From Pyxidicoccus xibeiensis (GTDB lineage Bacteria; Myxococcota; Myxococcia; Myxococcales; Myxococcaceae): a DNA stretch of 64,000 bases. How positions within the stretch are numbered: the first letter of the stretch is position 1; each line of letters opens with the position of its first letter. Below, one piece after another: positions 1 to 8,604 of this stretch. Both the position numbers and the translations under genes were made by a program. The stretch lies in NCBI RefSeq assembly GCF_024198175.1, contig NZ_JAJVKV010000001.1, positions 496,001 through 560,000 of the forward strand, read 5' to 3'. The notes under the pieces are model-generated. The model searched no databases and was not told the DNA's origin. It was given only the letters and a program-made list of their open reading frames with translations.

Positions 1-429
1 GCCTTCCACCCGGGGGAGCCGACGGGTGAATTCGTGGAGGCCGCCTGGCGTTACCTGGAAGACGACGAGAAGGCGCGCACGCGGCTGGGCCACTCGTTCG
101 AGAACCGGCAGGACGCGTTGCTGGGCGCGCTTGACGGCATGGGGCTCACGGACGAAGGATATGGCGTCGCCCGTCACCTCCTCTTCGAGATGCACGCCAT
201 GCTGGAGCTGGGCTGGCCACCGGGACTCAGCTCCGTGGACCCGGCGGTACTGGAGGCGGACACGGAAGCGCCACCCGTGCCGCAGCCGCTTCGGGCGTAC
301 GCGGACGAGGCGCTTTTCGAGGCGGAGCAGGACGAGGAGCAGCCCCTTTCCTCCCAGGAGCTGGAGGGGGTGCGGCGTCTCGTCCATCGCGGACTCGCGG
401 CGCTCTGGAGCGCGCGCAAGGGGAGATGA
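1..429 (+). CDS. Hypothetical protein, 5' end outside window
   Basis: The frame is open from the first base and ends at a TGA at 427-429, so the gene almost certainly begins upstream; the GTG at 34 is only an internal candidate start. The visible 142 residues are acidic and mostly helical-looking, with no signal peptide, membrane segment or motif I recognise. The next gene starts 3 bp after this stop in the same direction, so the two are probably co-transcribed. Coding is supported by strong third-position GC bias and by tight spacing to the next frame. Function unknown. Confidence 0.6.
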   Translation, partial: AFHPGEPTGEFVEAAWRYLEDDEKARTRLGHSFENRQDALLGALDGMGLTDEGYGVARHLLFEMHAMLELGWPPGLSSVDPAVLEADTEAPPVPQPLRAYADEALFEAEQDEEQPLSSQELEGVRRLVHRGLAALWSARKGR

Positions 430-432
430 AGG

Positions 433-990
433 ATGGCCAAGGACAGGGACGACAACGGCGGCTTCTCCGGCAAGCGCACCAAGAGCTGGCGTGAAATCGA
501 CGCGGGGCGCGGCAAGGGCAGCAAGTACCACTCCCGGCAGGATGACCCCGCGCAGCAGAAGATTGAGCGCAGCGCGAGCTACGAGAAGTACAAGGCCGCC
601 GCCGACTCGCTCTTCACCGGCGGCGAGCTGCCGGAGGGGCTGGCGAAGACGTTCGACCCCGAGGGCAAGCGCAAGGCCCAGAAGCAGGCCATGCTGAAGG
701 TGACCGAGTCCGAGACGCGCGCCGACTGGGTGAAGGCCGTGGTGGACTACCTGGAGAAGTACCCGGAACTGCCCGAGGACGTGTACTTCCTCGACAGCCT
801 GCTGGACCACCCGCGCGAGCGCATCGTCGACAAGGCGCTGGCGAAGCTGGAGGTGCTCTCGGACGAGGGCAAGCTGAAGACGAAGGTGCCGCAGAGCCTG
901 GATCAGCGCCTGAAGTCCGTGGAGCTGACCAGCATGGACCCCGACATGCAGGGCCGCGCCAAGGCGCTGCGCGAGAAGCTGCGCGCCTGA
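433..990 (+). CDS. Hypothetical charged helical protein
   Basis: A 185-residue soluble protein, very rich in Lys, Arg, Glu and Asp. The first 60 residues are Gly/Lys/Arg-rich and look disordered (KRTKSWREIDAGRGKG). The rest looks like paired helices, including a segment at about 110-170 with the pattern of a HEAT-like or armadillo-like helical pair (LDSLLDHPRERIVDKALAKL). There is no signal peptide or membrane segment. It follows the preceding gene by 3 bp, so the two likely form one operon. A nucleic-acid or protein-binding role would fit the charge, but this is inference. It converges on the exported-protein gene ending at 1010, with a hairpin across both stop codons. Confidence 0.75.
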   Translation: MAKDRDDNGGFSGKRTKSWREIDAGRGKGSKYHSRQDDPAQQKIERSASYEKYKAAADSLFTGGELPEGLAKTFDPEGKRKAQKQAMLKVTESETRADWVKAVVDYLEKYPELPEDVYFLDSLLDHPRERIVDKALAKLEVLSDEGKLKTKVPQSLDQRLKSVELTSMDPDMQGRAKALREKLRA

Positions 991-1014
991 GGCGGCCGCG
1001 GCCCGCGGCTCAGG
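986..1014. terminator. GC-rich hairpin shared by convergent genes
   Basis: CCTGAG (986-991) pairs with CTCAGG (1009-1014), and CCGCGG-type complementarity fills the interior. The hairpin spans both stop codons of the converging genes. It has no U-tract, so any termination activity is inferred. Confidence 0.4.
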
Positions 1015-1879
1015 GCACGCCGGGAGGCGCGGGCACCTGGCCCCGGTGGATGAGCACCACCGCGAGCTGCCCCCCCGCGCCCGGCTCGCGCACCACGCGC
1101 AGCTCCTCTCCGGGGCGCGTGTAGACGTCCGCCTCGCCCTCGGCGCGCTTCCAGCCGTGCTGCGCCAGCGCGCGGGCGTAGAAGGCGTCCACGTCCCGCG
1201 CGGACAGGGGCACGTGGAAGGCCAGCGTCCGGGTGCTCTCTCCGCCCACGCGCAGCACCTGGCTGGCGCCGGGGGGCAGCGGCGCGAAGTCTCCCGCGGC
1301 GATGGGCTCGCGGCGCAGCGCGTGGTTGGCCTCGCCGAGGTAGAGCGTGGTGGTGCCGTCCTCGTGGGGCTGGATGATGGCGGTGTAGGTGATGCGCCGC
1401 TGCGCATCGACGGCGGTGAGCATCGCCGCGCCGCTGGCGAACTGGGGCTGCTCGCGGCCGGGCGGGACGTAGAGGCCTCCGTCGCGGAAGGCGTCGGCAA
1501 GGCGCTGCACCAGCTCCGCGGGGCCCTCCTTCACGCGCAGCGCGCGCAGGGCGACGGGCACGCCTCCGGCCTCGACGATTTCACTCGACTCCACGTGCTC
1601 CAGCACGCGCAGCCGCGGCCAGGCGAAGCGCGGCGCGGAATCACCGCTCCGTGCGGCGGGGGCCGGCGTCGTTGGCGCGGGGGCGACTGACGCCGCTCGG
1701 CCCGCGGCCACAATGGGAGTGCCCGCAGCCGGACGGCCCGAAGCCTGGGGGGCACGCACCGGGGCTTGCGCAACCACGGCGCCCGCCGCCGGGCCTTCCG
1801 CAGCCGCGTCGCCGTCACGGGACGCGGGAGCCGCGCCGAGGAGGAAGACCCCGGACAGCACCGCGAGCGCCACTCTCAC
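1010..1879 (-). CDS. Exported hypothetical protein of the Tad-like operon
   Basis: A 289-residue protein. I chose the GTG at 1877-1879, which overlaps the stop of the upstream pilin-like gene by 4 bp (GTGA). This start gives a clear signal peptide (RVALAVLSGVFLLGAAPA), whereas the longer frame to 2188 only adds out-of-frame pilin sequence. After the signal comes an Ala/Pro-rich linker to about residue 85. A globular domain follows, with VESSEIVEAGGVPVALRALR and a C-terminal part containing a WKRAEGEADVYTRPGEELRV stretch. I do not recognise the family. As the last gene of a four-gene pseudopilin operon, it is probably a periplasmic accessory of the pilus or secretion apparatus; that role is inferred from context only. 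Confidence 0.75.
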   Translation of the reverse strand: MRVALAVLSGVFLLGAAPASRDGDAAAEGPAAGAVVAQAPVRAPQASGRPAAGTPIVAAGRAASVAPAPTTPAPAARSGDSAPRFAWPRLRVLEHVESSEIVEAGGVPVALRALRVKEGPAELVQRLADAFRDGGLYVPPGREQPQFASGAAMLTAVDAQRRITYTAIIQPHEDGTTTLYLGEANHALRREPIAAGDFAPLPPGASQVLRVGGESTRTLAFHVPLSARDVDAFYARALAQHGWKRAEGEADVYTRPGEELRVVREPGAGGQLAVVLIHRGQVPAPPGVP

Positions 1880-2823
1880 CGGGGCACTCCGAGCCAGCGG
1901 TTCTCCCGGTGGATGGCATAGCTGGGAGAGTTCCGCGCGCTGTAGGGCGTCACCTCCCAGCGAGGCTGACCGCCCGCGTGCGTGGAGCCGAGGTCCTCCT
2001 CGTAGCTGTCCTCCTCGCCACGGAAGCTCATGAAGAACTGGTCCTCGTTGACGGAGGCCGCCCCCACCAGCCCGGCGAGCGCGGACCCGGCGCCGCCGCC
2101 GCCGCCATTCGCCCGGAAGATGCGCTCCGTCCACTGGTAGTAGTCGGGGTTGTTGCACCGCGGCGCGCCGTTGATGTTGAGCGCGCACGAGCGGCCCTCC
2201 TCCACCCCCGACAGCCCCCAGTCATCCAGCATCAGCCCGAAGCGGCCATCGCAGGTGCCACCCCGGGCGCGCCCCGCCGCGCAGACGGTGAACGCCGCCG
2301 CCGCGCGCCGGTGCGACTCCTGGAAGAAGCCGCGCCGGCCCTCCATGAACGGGCCCACCCGCACCGCCCGGATGCTCGAGGACGCCGTGCACGCCATGCC
2401 CTGCAGCTCCACGTTCATCGCGGCGGCCAGCGCCGGGCCCGCAGCCCCCGGGCCGAGGCCCCGCACGCCCGCGGGCAGCCCCTCCTCACACGTCACCTGG
2501 ATGGGCTGGGCCCGCGCAATCGCCTGCTGGATGGGCATGCCCGTGCCGCCCATGCGCTCGCGGCCGTCGAAGTCCACGTAGCGCCCGTCCGCCTCGGTCG
2601 CCGCGGCCCGCACGGGTCCCGGCCGGCCCCACTCGCGCGCCTGCGGGTCGTGCATCACCCGGGCCGTGGCATCCCAGAGCGCGAAGTTGGCGGCCTCCTG
2701 CACCTTGAGCGTCAGGGCCCCCACCTCGGCGAAGTAGATGCCGAACACGAGGATGGTGACGAACACCATGAGGGCCAGCGCCGTCTCCACCAGCGCCTGT
2801 CCACGGGCGACGCGCGAGCGCAT
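1876..2823 (-). CDS. TadE/TadG-like pseudopilin
   Basis: A 315-residue protein with the TadE-family N-terminus: a short basic leader, then GQALVETALALMVFVTILVF, in which the Glu after the processing region is followed by one hydrophobic helix (residues about 8-30). The remainder is a long exported domain with Cys residues suited to disulphides (a CEEG-type Cys, CNNPDYYQW). Known members are minor pseudopilins of Tad/Flp secretion systems, cleaved by a prepilin peptidase. Start codon at 2821-2823, one base after the stop of the upstream gene. It is longer than usual TadE proteins (about 150-200 residues), so its exported domain may have a special role. Confidence 0.8.
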   Translation of the reverse strand: MRSRVARGQALVETALALMVFVTILVFGIYFAEVGALTLKVQEAANFALWDATARVMHDPQAREWGRPGPVRAAATEADGRYVDFDGRERMGGTGMPIQQAIARAQPIQVTCEEGLPAGVRGLGPGAAGPALAAAMNVELQGMACTASSSIRAVRVGPFMEGRRGFFQESHRRAAAAFTVCAAGRARGGTCDGRFGLMLDDWGLSGVEEGRSCALNINGAPRCNNPDYYQWTERIFRANGGGGGAGSALAGLVGAASVNEDQFFMSFRGEEDSYEEDLGSTHAGGQPRWEVTPYSARNSPSYAIHRENRWLGVPR

Positions 2824-2824
2824 G

Positions 2825-4351
2825 TCAGTACCCCCTGCCCGTCGGACCGCCGCCCCGGTAGCCCTCGCTCACCAGACGCCGCAGCGCCTGCGCGTGCTCG
2901 GTGAAGCCCGCGCGTGACAGGCTGTCCGCGGGCCGGTCGTCGCTGGCACCCTCGGCGCTCACCAGCGTGGCGCGCCAGAAGGGGTTGAGGAAGTTGGGAG
3001 GCTCGCGCCAGCCGCCGCCCTCCATCGCGGGGCGCGGCCGGTGGTAGTAGGCGATGCCCGCCGACAGGGCCACCTGGTTGCGCTGCACGTCCTCGCGCCC
3101 GGTGGCCTGGATGCGGCCCAGCGGGCTGGCGTTGTCGAAGGCCTTGTCCGTCTCCGCGTTGAAGCGGAAGCGGAAGAAGAGGTTCCACGGGTCCGGCGGC
3201 CGGGTGGCGTAGTCCCGGTGCAGCAGCGCGTACAGCTTGGGCTGCCCGTACTGGTCGGCCGCGCCCAGGTTCAGCGCGGCCACGTTGTAGGCGATGGAGA
3301 AGGGCCAGATGCCGGGGCACGACACGCACGCGCCCAGCGTGTGCGCCTGCCACGTGGGCTCGCCATTCTCGGGCGACTGGCCCGGCGGCACGCGCGCGCC
3401 GTAGACGTGCTGGTCCTCGTGCGTCTGCTCCTCGTCGGACATCACCCACGCATCCGTCGCCGCAGCCGGCGTCGGAGGCCGCGAGCGGCAGCGCGTGGGA
3501 ATCACCGCGCGCCCGTGGTCATGCCCCCACGAGTTGCGGCCGGAGACAGTGTCGTAGGTGGCCGGGTCCATGGCCGCCGCGCTGGAGTAGTGGGTGAAGC
3601 CCGCGTTGCGCGTCGCCCCGGCGCCGAAGCCCGCGCTGCCCCCGGGCCGGTTGTGCACCCACGTCCAGCCCAGGCTGCCCATGGTGGCGTTGAGGGACGC
3701 CCGGCCCGCGCCGCCCGCGGGGCACACCGCGCCGCCATTCGGACCGCAGACCACCCCGCCGCCGCGCATCGCGTTCATCAGGTCGCCGTGGCTGGGGACC
3801 TGGTTGCCACCGTTCAGCTCGGAGAAGGACTTGGACGCACCCTCCTGCACGGCCTGCAGCTCCGGGTTCGCCGCCCGGGCCACGCGCCTGGCGAGCTTCT
3901 GCTCCAGCACGTGCTCCCCGAGCAGCTCCGCGTAGATGGTGAGCCCGGCCCGGTACAGGGTGCCCGCCTGGCCCTGCAGGCTCTTGACCTGCGCGCCCGC
4001 GGCCATGTCCGCGTCGTGCCACTCCGACGGGAGGATGTCCCCCGGGCACACCGCGTTGTGCGCCGCGAACTCCTGGCTGCTGTGGCTGATGAGCGCCTGG
4101 GTGCCGGCCATGGCCACCATGTGCGCCACCTGGGCCCGGTTCATCACCGCAATCGCATTGAACGTCCGCGCGGTGGCCACCGCCTGGCTGTAGGCCGCCG
4201 CGTCCGCCGCCATCTGGATTTCGACGCGCTCCTTGGCGCGCATGCCGAAGCCCAGCGTCATCAGCACCATCACCGACAGGAGCAGCAGCGTCAGCGCGAA
4301 GAGCACCAGCGCCTGCCCGCGCGCACGCGTCGTCAGCCGTGGGGATTGCAC
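2825..4351 (-). CDS. Large TadG-like exported pilus-assembly protein
   Basis: A 508-residue protein starting at a GTG (4349-4351) that overlaps the upstream pilin gene by 19 bp; longer starts lie wholly inside that gene. The N-terminus reads TRARGQALVLFALTLLLLSV, the TadE/TadG-like pattern of a Gly-Gln-Ala motif and a single transmembrane helix. It continues with RVEIQMAADAAAYSQAVATA, typical of the helix after the membrane anchor in TadG-type proteins. The exported part contains several Cys pairs (CVSCPGIWPF at about 350) and no recognisable von Willebrand A domain. It is the second gene of a four-gene operon. It probably works at the inner membrane in a Tad/Flp-like system, but no ATPase, secretin or prepilin peptidase is visible nearby. 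Confidence 0.8.
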   Translation of the reverse strand: MQSPRLTTRARGQALVLFALTLLLLSVMVLMTLGFGMRAKERVEIQMAADAAAYSQAVATARTFNAIAVMNRAQVAHMVAMAGTQALISHSSQEFAAHNAVCPGDILPSEWHDADMAAGAQVKSLQGQAGTLYRAGLTIYAELLGEHVLEQKLARRVARAANPELQAVQEGASKSFSELNGGNQVPSHGDLMNAMRGGGVVCGPNGGAVCPAGGAGRASLNATMGSLGWTWVHNRPGGSAGFGAGATRNAGFTHYSSAAAMDPATYDTVSGRNSWGHDHGRAVIPTRCRSRPPTPAAATDAWVMSDEEQTHEDQHVYGARVPPGQSPENGEPTWQAHTLGACVSCPGIWPFSIAYNVAALNLGAADQYGQPKLYALLHRDYATRPPDPWNLFFRFRFNAETDKAFDNASPLGRIQATGREDVQRNQVALSAGIAYYHRPRPAMEGGGWREPPNFLNPFWRATLVSAEGASDDRPADSLSRAGFTEHAQALRRLVSEGYRGGGPTGRGY

Positions 4352-5124
4352 GCGGGACCTCCCTGGAAGTACTCGGACATGACGGGCGTCATCATCCGCA
4401 TGGCCGCGTTGACCTGGATGGGGAAGAGGTAGTGCCCCTGGTTGCTCCATTGCACCATGCGGTCGCCCAGGTCTCCGCCCGGCCACCCGTCACGGCCGAG
4501 CGTCGCGTCCGTCTCGCCCCACCAGGCCGCCCTTCGCTGCACGGGCATCAGCGGGTTGGCGGCGGTGTAGCGCTTCAGCTGGAAGTGGGCGAGCAGCATG
4601 CGGCTCATCACCCAGTTCGCGAACGGAATGCGCATGTAGTACCAGGCCACCATGCGGATCTCCAACGTGCGGGCCCGCAGCGCGCGCGCGTCGTTGGTGG
4701 GCGCGTCGAACAGCAGGTCCTCGTTGCCCACCAGCCCCTGCGCCCAGGAGGCGTCCGGCGACTCGCGCACGATTTCCACCAGGGGGCCGTTGAAGGACTG
4801 CCCGGTGGAGCTCGTCACCCGGTAGTGGTTGTGGCGCCGGGGCGAGAAGGCCTCCGCCAGCCGCTGGCCGCTGTCCGTGCGCGCCACCGTGGGCAGCATC
4901 GTCACCAGCGCCGCGTGCGTCATCGGCAGGCAGTTGCCGTGGTTCAGGCTGCCCGCCCGCACCGCCCGGTACACCGCCACCTGCGCCAGGATGCGCGCCT
5001 GCAGCATCATGAAGAGCTGCAGCGTCCCCAGCACCAGGAACACCACCAATGGCAACGTCAGCGCCGCCTCCACCGCGGCCTGTCCTGACTGACGTCCTGT
5101 GCGCGCGGGGGATGGGGGGAGCAT
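4333..5124 (-). CDS. TadE-like pseudopilin, first gene of operon
   Basis: A 263-residue protein with the TadE signature GQAAVEAALTLPLVVFLVLG at residues about 14-33: Gly-Gln before the cleavage zone, the conserved Glu, then a hydrophobic helix. The exported domain has no enzymatic motif. It leads a minus-strand operon of four overlapping or nearly abutting genes (4333-5124, 2825-4351, 1876-2823, 1010-1879), all but one with TadE/TadG-like anchors. The promoter must lie in the 173 bp between this gene and the end of the Snf2 gene; I see no clear consensus there. The family assignment is firm, the pilus function inferred. Confidence 0.82.
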   Translation of the reverse strand: MLPPSPARTGRQSGQAAVEAALTLPLVVFLVLGTLQLFMMLQARILAQVAVYRAVRAGSLNHGNCLPMTHAALVTMLPTVARTDSGQRLAEAFSPRRHNHYRVTSSTGQSFNGPLVEIVRESPDASWAQGLVGNEDLLFDAPTNDARALRARTLEIRMVAWYYMRIPFANWVMSRMLLAHFQLKRYTAANPLMPVQRRAAWWGETDATLGRDGWPGGDLGDRMVQWSNQGHYLFPIQVNAAMRMMTPVMSEYFQGGPACNPHG

Positions 5125-5297
5125 CAGACCCTACGAATTCCCCGTTTCTGGGTGATTGAGGAATCGGTCATGTGGACGAGCCCTCACATTCGCGCACAGT
5201 GTCACTGCCATGTCTACAGCCTGGCTGTGAGAAGACAAGACGGAGCCCTCCCAACGTAGAGGGCCGGACGTTACTCCCGTCTCAGTTTTCGTGCTTT

Positions 5298-8200
5298 TCA
5301 GCGGTTGATGACGAAACCGCAGGCGGAGTCGAGGATGACCCTGGCCCCGGAGAGGGCCTTCAGCAGCCGCTCGTAGTGGGTGCGCTCGGCGTCCAGCTGG
5401 GCCTCGACGGCGTCGGCGGGCAGGCCCTGGTGGGCCAGGGACAGGCGCAGGCGCTCCACGGCGGCGTCCCGCTCGCCTTCGATGCCCTTGCGCGCCCGGG
5501 TGGCCAGCTTCGCCAGCTCCGCCTCGGCGGCCTTCTGGCCCACCGGCACGGACGCGTCCACGAAGGGGCCGAAGCCCGGAAACGCCCGCGTCACCTCGTC
5601 GCCCTTGAGCGTCCGCCCTTCCGTCTCCAGCGCGGCCAGCACCGTGGTGTCCGCCTTCGGGCCCGTGGCACCCTCCACCACCGCCACGTGCAGGAGCGTG
5701 CGCTCCAGGAAGCGCGCCAGCTGCCGGCTGGGCACGCGCGCGCCCGGCGAGGTGTCCTCCGGCTCCGGCAGCTGCACGTGGTAGAGCAGCTCCACCCCGC
5801 GCGCCTTCATGGGCCCGCGCTTCTCGATGTAGCGGAACGCGCTGCGGCCATAGGGCCCGTCGCGCAGGAAGCCGAAGAGGGCCTCCACCAGCGGGTGGCC
5901 GGTGGCGAAGTACTCCAGCTCCTCCGCCTCCACCGCCGTGTCGCGCCAGAAGGTGCCCAGGAGCGTCCGGTCCTCCATCACGTCGATGCCCGGCAGCCCG
6001 TCCACCTTGAGCGCGTGGCCGAACTGGAAGGCCACCTGGAACGCCTCCACCTGCTCGTCCGTGTCCACGCCGATGCCCACCCGGCGCGCCAGCTCGGTGA
6101 CGGACTCCTCCAGGCGCTCGTCCAAATCCCTGGCCACGCCCCACAGGCCGTCCTCGACGCTTCCGGCCTCGCCGTCCTCCCCGTCCTCGTCCTCGTCGGC
6201 CTCGATGCCCATGCGCTCCTGGGCGCGCTTCACCAGCCGCTCCACCGCCGGCTTGTCGAAGCTGCGCACGTCCAGCAGCGGGTCATACGCGCGCTTCACC
6301 TGCGCACGGGCGGCCTCCACCTTCGCCTTCAGCTCCTGGGCGTAGGCCATGCGGGCCTCTCGCGGCAGCAGGGCCAGCTCCGCCAGCCGGTCCTCCACCT
6401 CCTCCAGCACCGCGTCCAGGCCGCCCACCGTCTCGCCGAAGACGCCGACGGCATCCGCCAGCAGCATCAGCACGTCCGACGCCAGCGTGCCCGCCGGGTC
6501 GAAGACGTGGATTTCCACCGGGTGCGTCTGGCCGATGCGGTCCAGGCGGCCGATGCGCTGCTCCACCGTGGACGGGCTCCAGGGCAAATCGTAGTGCACC
6601 AGGTGGTGCGCGAACTGGAAGTTGCGGCCCTCGCCGCCCACCTCCGTGCACAGCAACAGCTTGGGGCCCTCCGGGTCCCTGAAGCGCGCCACCTGCCTGT
6701 CCCGCTCCACCAGCGGCAAGTCGCCGTGGTAGCCCAGCGCCTCCACGCCCTCGCGGCCCAGCTCCGACTGGAGCATCTCCAGCGTGTCGCGGCTCTCGGT
6801 GAAGACGAGCACCTTGGCCGCCGGCTCCGCCTTCCAGACGCCGCGCAGCACGCCCAGGAAGGTGACGAACTTCGCGTCGCGCGAGGGCAGCTTCAGCGCG
6901 TCCGCCCGGCCCTTGAAGGCGGGGTTGGTCTTCACCGCGCCCGCGAAGGCGGCGGGGCTGGACTCCAGCCGGCGCAGCACGTTGCCCAGCGGCGCGCCGC
7001 GCAGGGTGCCTTCGGCCAGCGTGGCCCGCGCGGCGTCGCGGACCTTCAGCTCCTCGGCCGGCAGCTCCACCGGGTGGCGGTGCAGCCGGCGCGTGGAGAA
7101 GCCGCCCACCACCGCGCGGCGGTTGCGCACCAGCCTGTCGCTGAGGCTGTACGTCTCCGCCAGGTGCTGGAGCAGCGCGTCCCTGTCCTTGAGCCCCGCC
7201 AGCTTCGTGTCCTCGGGGAAGCGCTTCGCCAGCGCCTGCACCGCGGCGGAGGCCTTCCCGCCAGACTTTCCCCCGTCCATCAGCGCGCGCACCGCGGCGG
7301 ACAGCTCCTCCTGGCGCTCGAGGCGCGCCTCGAAGCCCGCCACCGTGGGCGCGGTGGCCGCGTCGATGAGGGTGAGCAGCCCGTGGTACTCCGCCGGGTC
7401 CAGCTGCATGGGCGTGGCGGTGAGCAGCAGCAGGCCCCAGCTGTTCTTCGCCAGCACGCTGGCGGCCTCGAAGGCCTTCTCGCCCTTGAGGTGGTGCGCC
7501 TCGTCCACGATGACCAGGTCCCAGAAGGCGTCGTCCGCGGCCAGCTCGCGGCGGTGGTCCGCGCCGCGCGACAGCAGTTCCAGGCTGGTCACCACCAGCG
7601 GGAAACGCGCCCACGGGGAGACGCCCGGCGCCTCCTTGAGGGACTGCTCGTACCGGTCCGAGTCCATCAGCGTGAAGAGCTGGTTGAACTTGTGGAACAG
7701 CTCCACCAGCCACTGCACGGTGAGGTGGCTGGGCGCCACCACGAGGCAGCGGCGCGCCAGGCCCGACAGGCGCAGCGCGCTGAACACCATGCCCGCCTCA
7801 ATCGTCTTGCCCAGGCCCACCTCGTCCGCCAGCACGAAGCGGGGCCGGCGCGCGGACAGCACGCGCTGCACCACGCCCACCTGGTGCGGCTTCACCATGA
7901 TGCGGCTGGCCAGCAGCGCGCCCAGCGCGTCGCAGCGGCGCTCGTCGTCCAGCACCAGCGCCTGCTTGCGCAGGGTGAAGGCCTTCGCGTCGCCCACCCG
8001 CCCCTCGCGCAGCGTGGACAGCAAATCGGAGCGCGGCGGCAGCGCGCGCACCTCGGACTCGGGCAGCTCGTCCTCCTCCCCGTCGTCCGCGTAGCGCAGC
8101 ACGTAGCGGCGCAGGCCGCGCGCGCCCGGCTCCTCGCGGATGACCAGCGCCAGCCGGCCCTTGTACGTCACCACCGGCTCGCCCGGGGGCAGCGGGTACT

Positions 8201-8363
8201 GCACCAGCGCGCCCCCCTTGGTGGACACCAGCACCGGCGCATCCTCGCGCGCGGGGAAGGAGACGAGCGCCTTGGCGCCGTCCTCCTGAAAGGACATCAG
8301 GTGTCCCACACCCCATTCGGGCTGCGGGAGGTAGCGGACCTTCGAACCTTCGACGAGGGACAT
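5298..8363 (-). CDS. RapA-like Snf2-family ATPase/helicase
   Basis: A 1021-residue protein with all Snf2/SF2 helicase motifs: motif I ADEVGLGKTIEAG (179-191, Lys186), motif II DEAH (287-290), motif III LLTATP, and motif VI QRIGRLDRIGQ around residue 600. The first 110 residues form a small beta-rich domain (EGSKVRYLPQPEWGVGHL) of the DUF3553/Tudor-like kind found at the N terminus of RapA-like proteins. The segment after motif VI (VEIHVFDPAGTLASDVLMLL) and a helical C-terminal region match the RapA group better than chromatin-type Snf2 proteins. Known RapA binds RNA polymerase and helps recycle it, using ATP hydrolysis on nucleic acid. An acidic insert (DEDEDGEDGEAG) lies near residue 720. 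No obvious Shine-Dalgarno precedes the ATG at 8361-8363. Monocistronic, divergent from the histidine kinase. Confidence 0.88.
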   Translation of the reverse strand: MSLVEGSKVRYLPQPEWGVGHLMSFQEDGAKALVSFPAREDAPVLVSTKGGALVQYPLPPGEPVVTYKGRLALVIREEPGARGLRRYVLRYADDGEEDELPESEVRALPPRSDLLSTLREGRVGDAKAFTLRKQALVLDDERRCDALGALLASRIMVKPHQVGVVQRVLSARRPRFVLADEVGLGKTIEAGMVFSALRLSGLARRCLVVAPSHLTVQWLVELFHKFNQLFTLMDSDRYEQSLKEAPGVSPWARFPLVVTSLELLSRGADHRRELAADDAFWDLVIVDEAHHLKGEKAFEAASVLAKNSWGLLLLTATPMQLDPAEYHGLLTLIDAATAPTVAGFEARLERQEELSAAVRALMDGGKSGGKASAAVQALAKRFPEDTKLAGLKDRDALLQHLAETYSLSDRLVRNRRAVVGGFSTRRLHRHPVELPAEELKVRDAARATLAEGTLRGAPLGNVLRRLESSPAAFAGAVKTNPAFKGRADALKLPSRDAKFVTFLGVLRGVWKAEPAAKVLVFTESRDTLEMLQSELGREGVEALGYHGDLPLVERDRQVARFRDPEGPKLLLCTEVGGEGRNFQFAHHLVHYDLPWSPSTVEQRIGRLDRIGQTHPVEIHVFDPAGTLASDVLMLLADAVGVFGETVGGLDAVLEEVEDRLAELALLPREARMAYAQELKAKVEAARAQVKRAYDPLLDVRSFDKPAVERLVKRAQERMGIEADEDEDGEDGEAGSVEDGLWGVARDLDERLEESVTELARRVGIGVDTDEQVEAFQVAFQFGHALKVDGLPGIDVMEDRTLLGTFWRDTAVEAEELEYFATGHPLVEALFGFLRDGPYGRSAFRYIEKRGPMKARGVELLYHVQLPEPEDTSPGARVPSRQLARFLERTLLHVAVVEGATGPKADTTVLAALETEGRTLKGDEVTRAFPGFGPFVDASVPVGQKAAEAELAKLATRARKGIEGERDAAVERLRLSLAHQGLPADAVEAQLDAERTHYERLLKALSGARVILDSACGFVINR

Positions 8364-8537
8364 AGGGAGGACAGGCCCCTGGAAAATGGGGGGCCAGCCT
8401 CATAACCCCCCGGCATTCCAATGGCCATCTCCATGAAGGCCTCCGCATGGGGGCCCGGAAACGACACTGGCGCAGAGTCCGGTCCCATCCCCCCTGGGGT
8501 CACTCCGCCCCGTCCATTGGGGTGATGTTTTCAGTGG

Positions 8538-8551
8538 ATCACATCTGTGAT
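8538..8551. promoter_or_regulatory. Inverted repeat between divergent genes
   Basis: ATCACA-TC-TGTGAT is a perfect 6-bp inverted repeat, 54 bp upstream of the histidine kinase start and in the divergent promoter region with the Snf2 gene. It could be an operator. It is not a CRP site, whose half-sites are oriented the other way with a longer spacer. Confidence 0.3.
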
Positions 8552-8604
8552 GCTGGCTCGGCCTGTCGCACGCCCTTCGCGGTGCGGCTGGGGGGGAGTG
8601 CCAC

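Noticed and set aside
1880..2188. N-terminal extension of the exported protein in the Tad-like operon
   Set aside because: It lies inside the upstream pilin gene in another frame. The GTGA-overlap start gives a proper signal peptide.
5172..8405. Long plus-strand frame opposite the Snf2 gene
   Set aside because: Same antisense effect. The real gene shows all helicase motifs on the minus strand.
8538..8551. CRP-family binding site
   Set aside because: Half-sites are TCACA then TGTGA with a 2-bp gap, the reverse of the CRP order and spacing.
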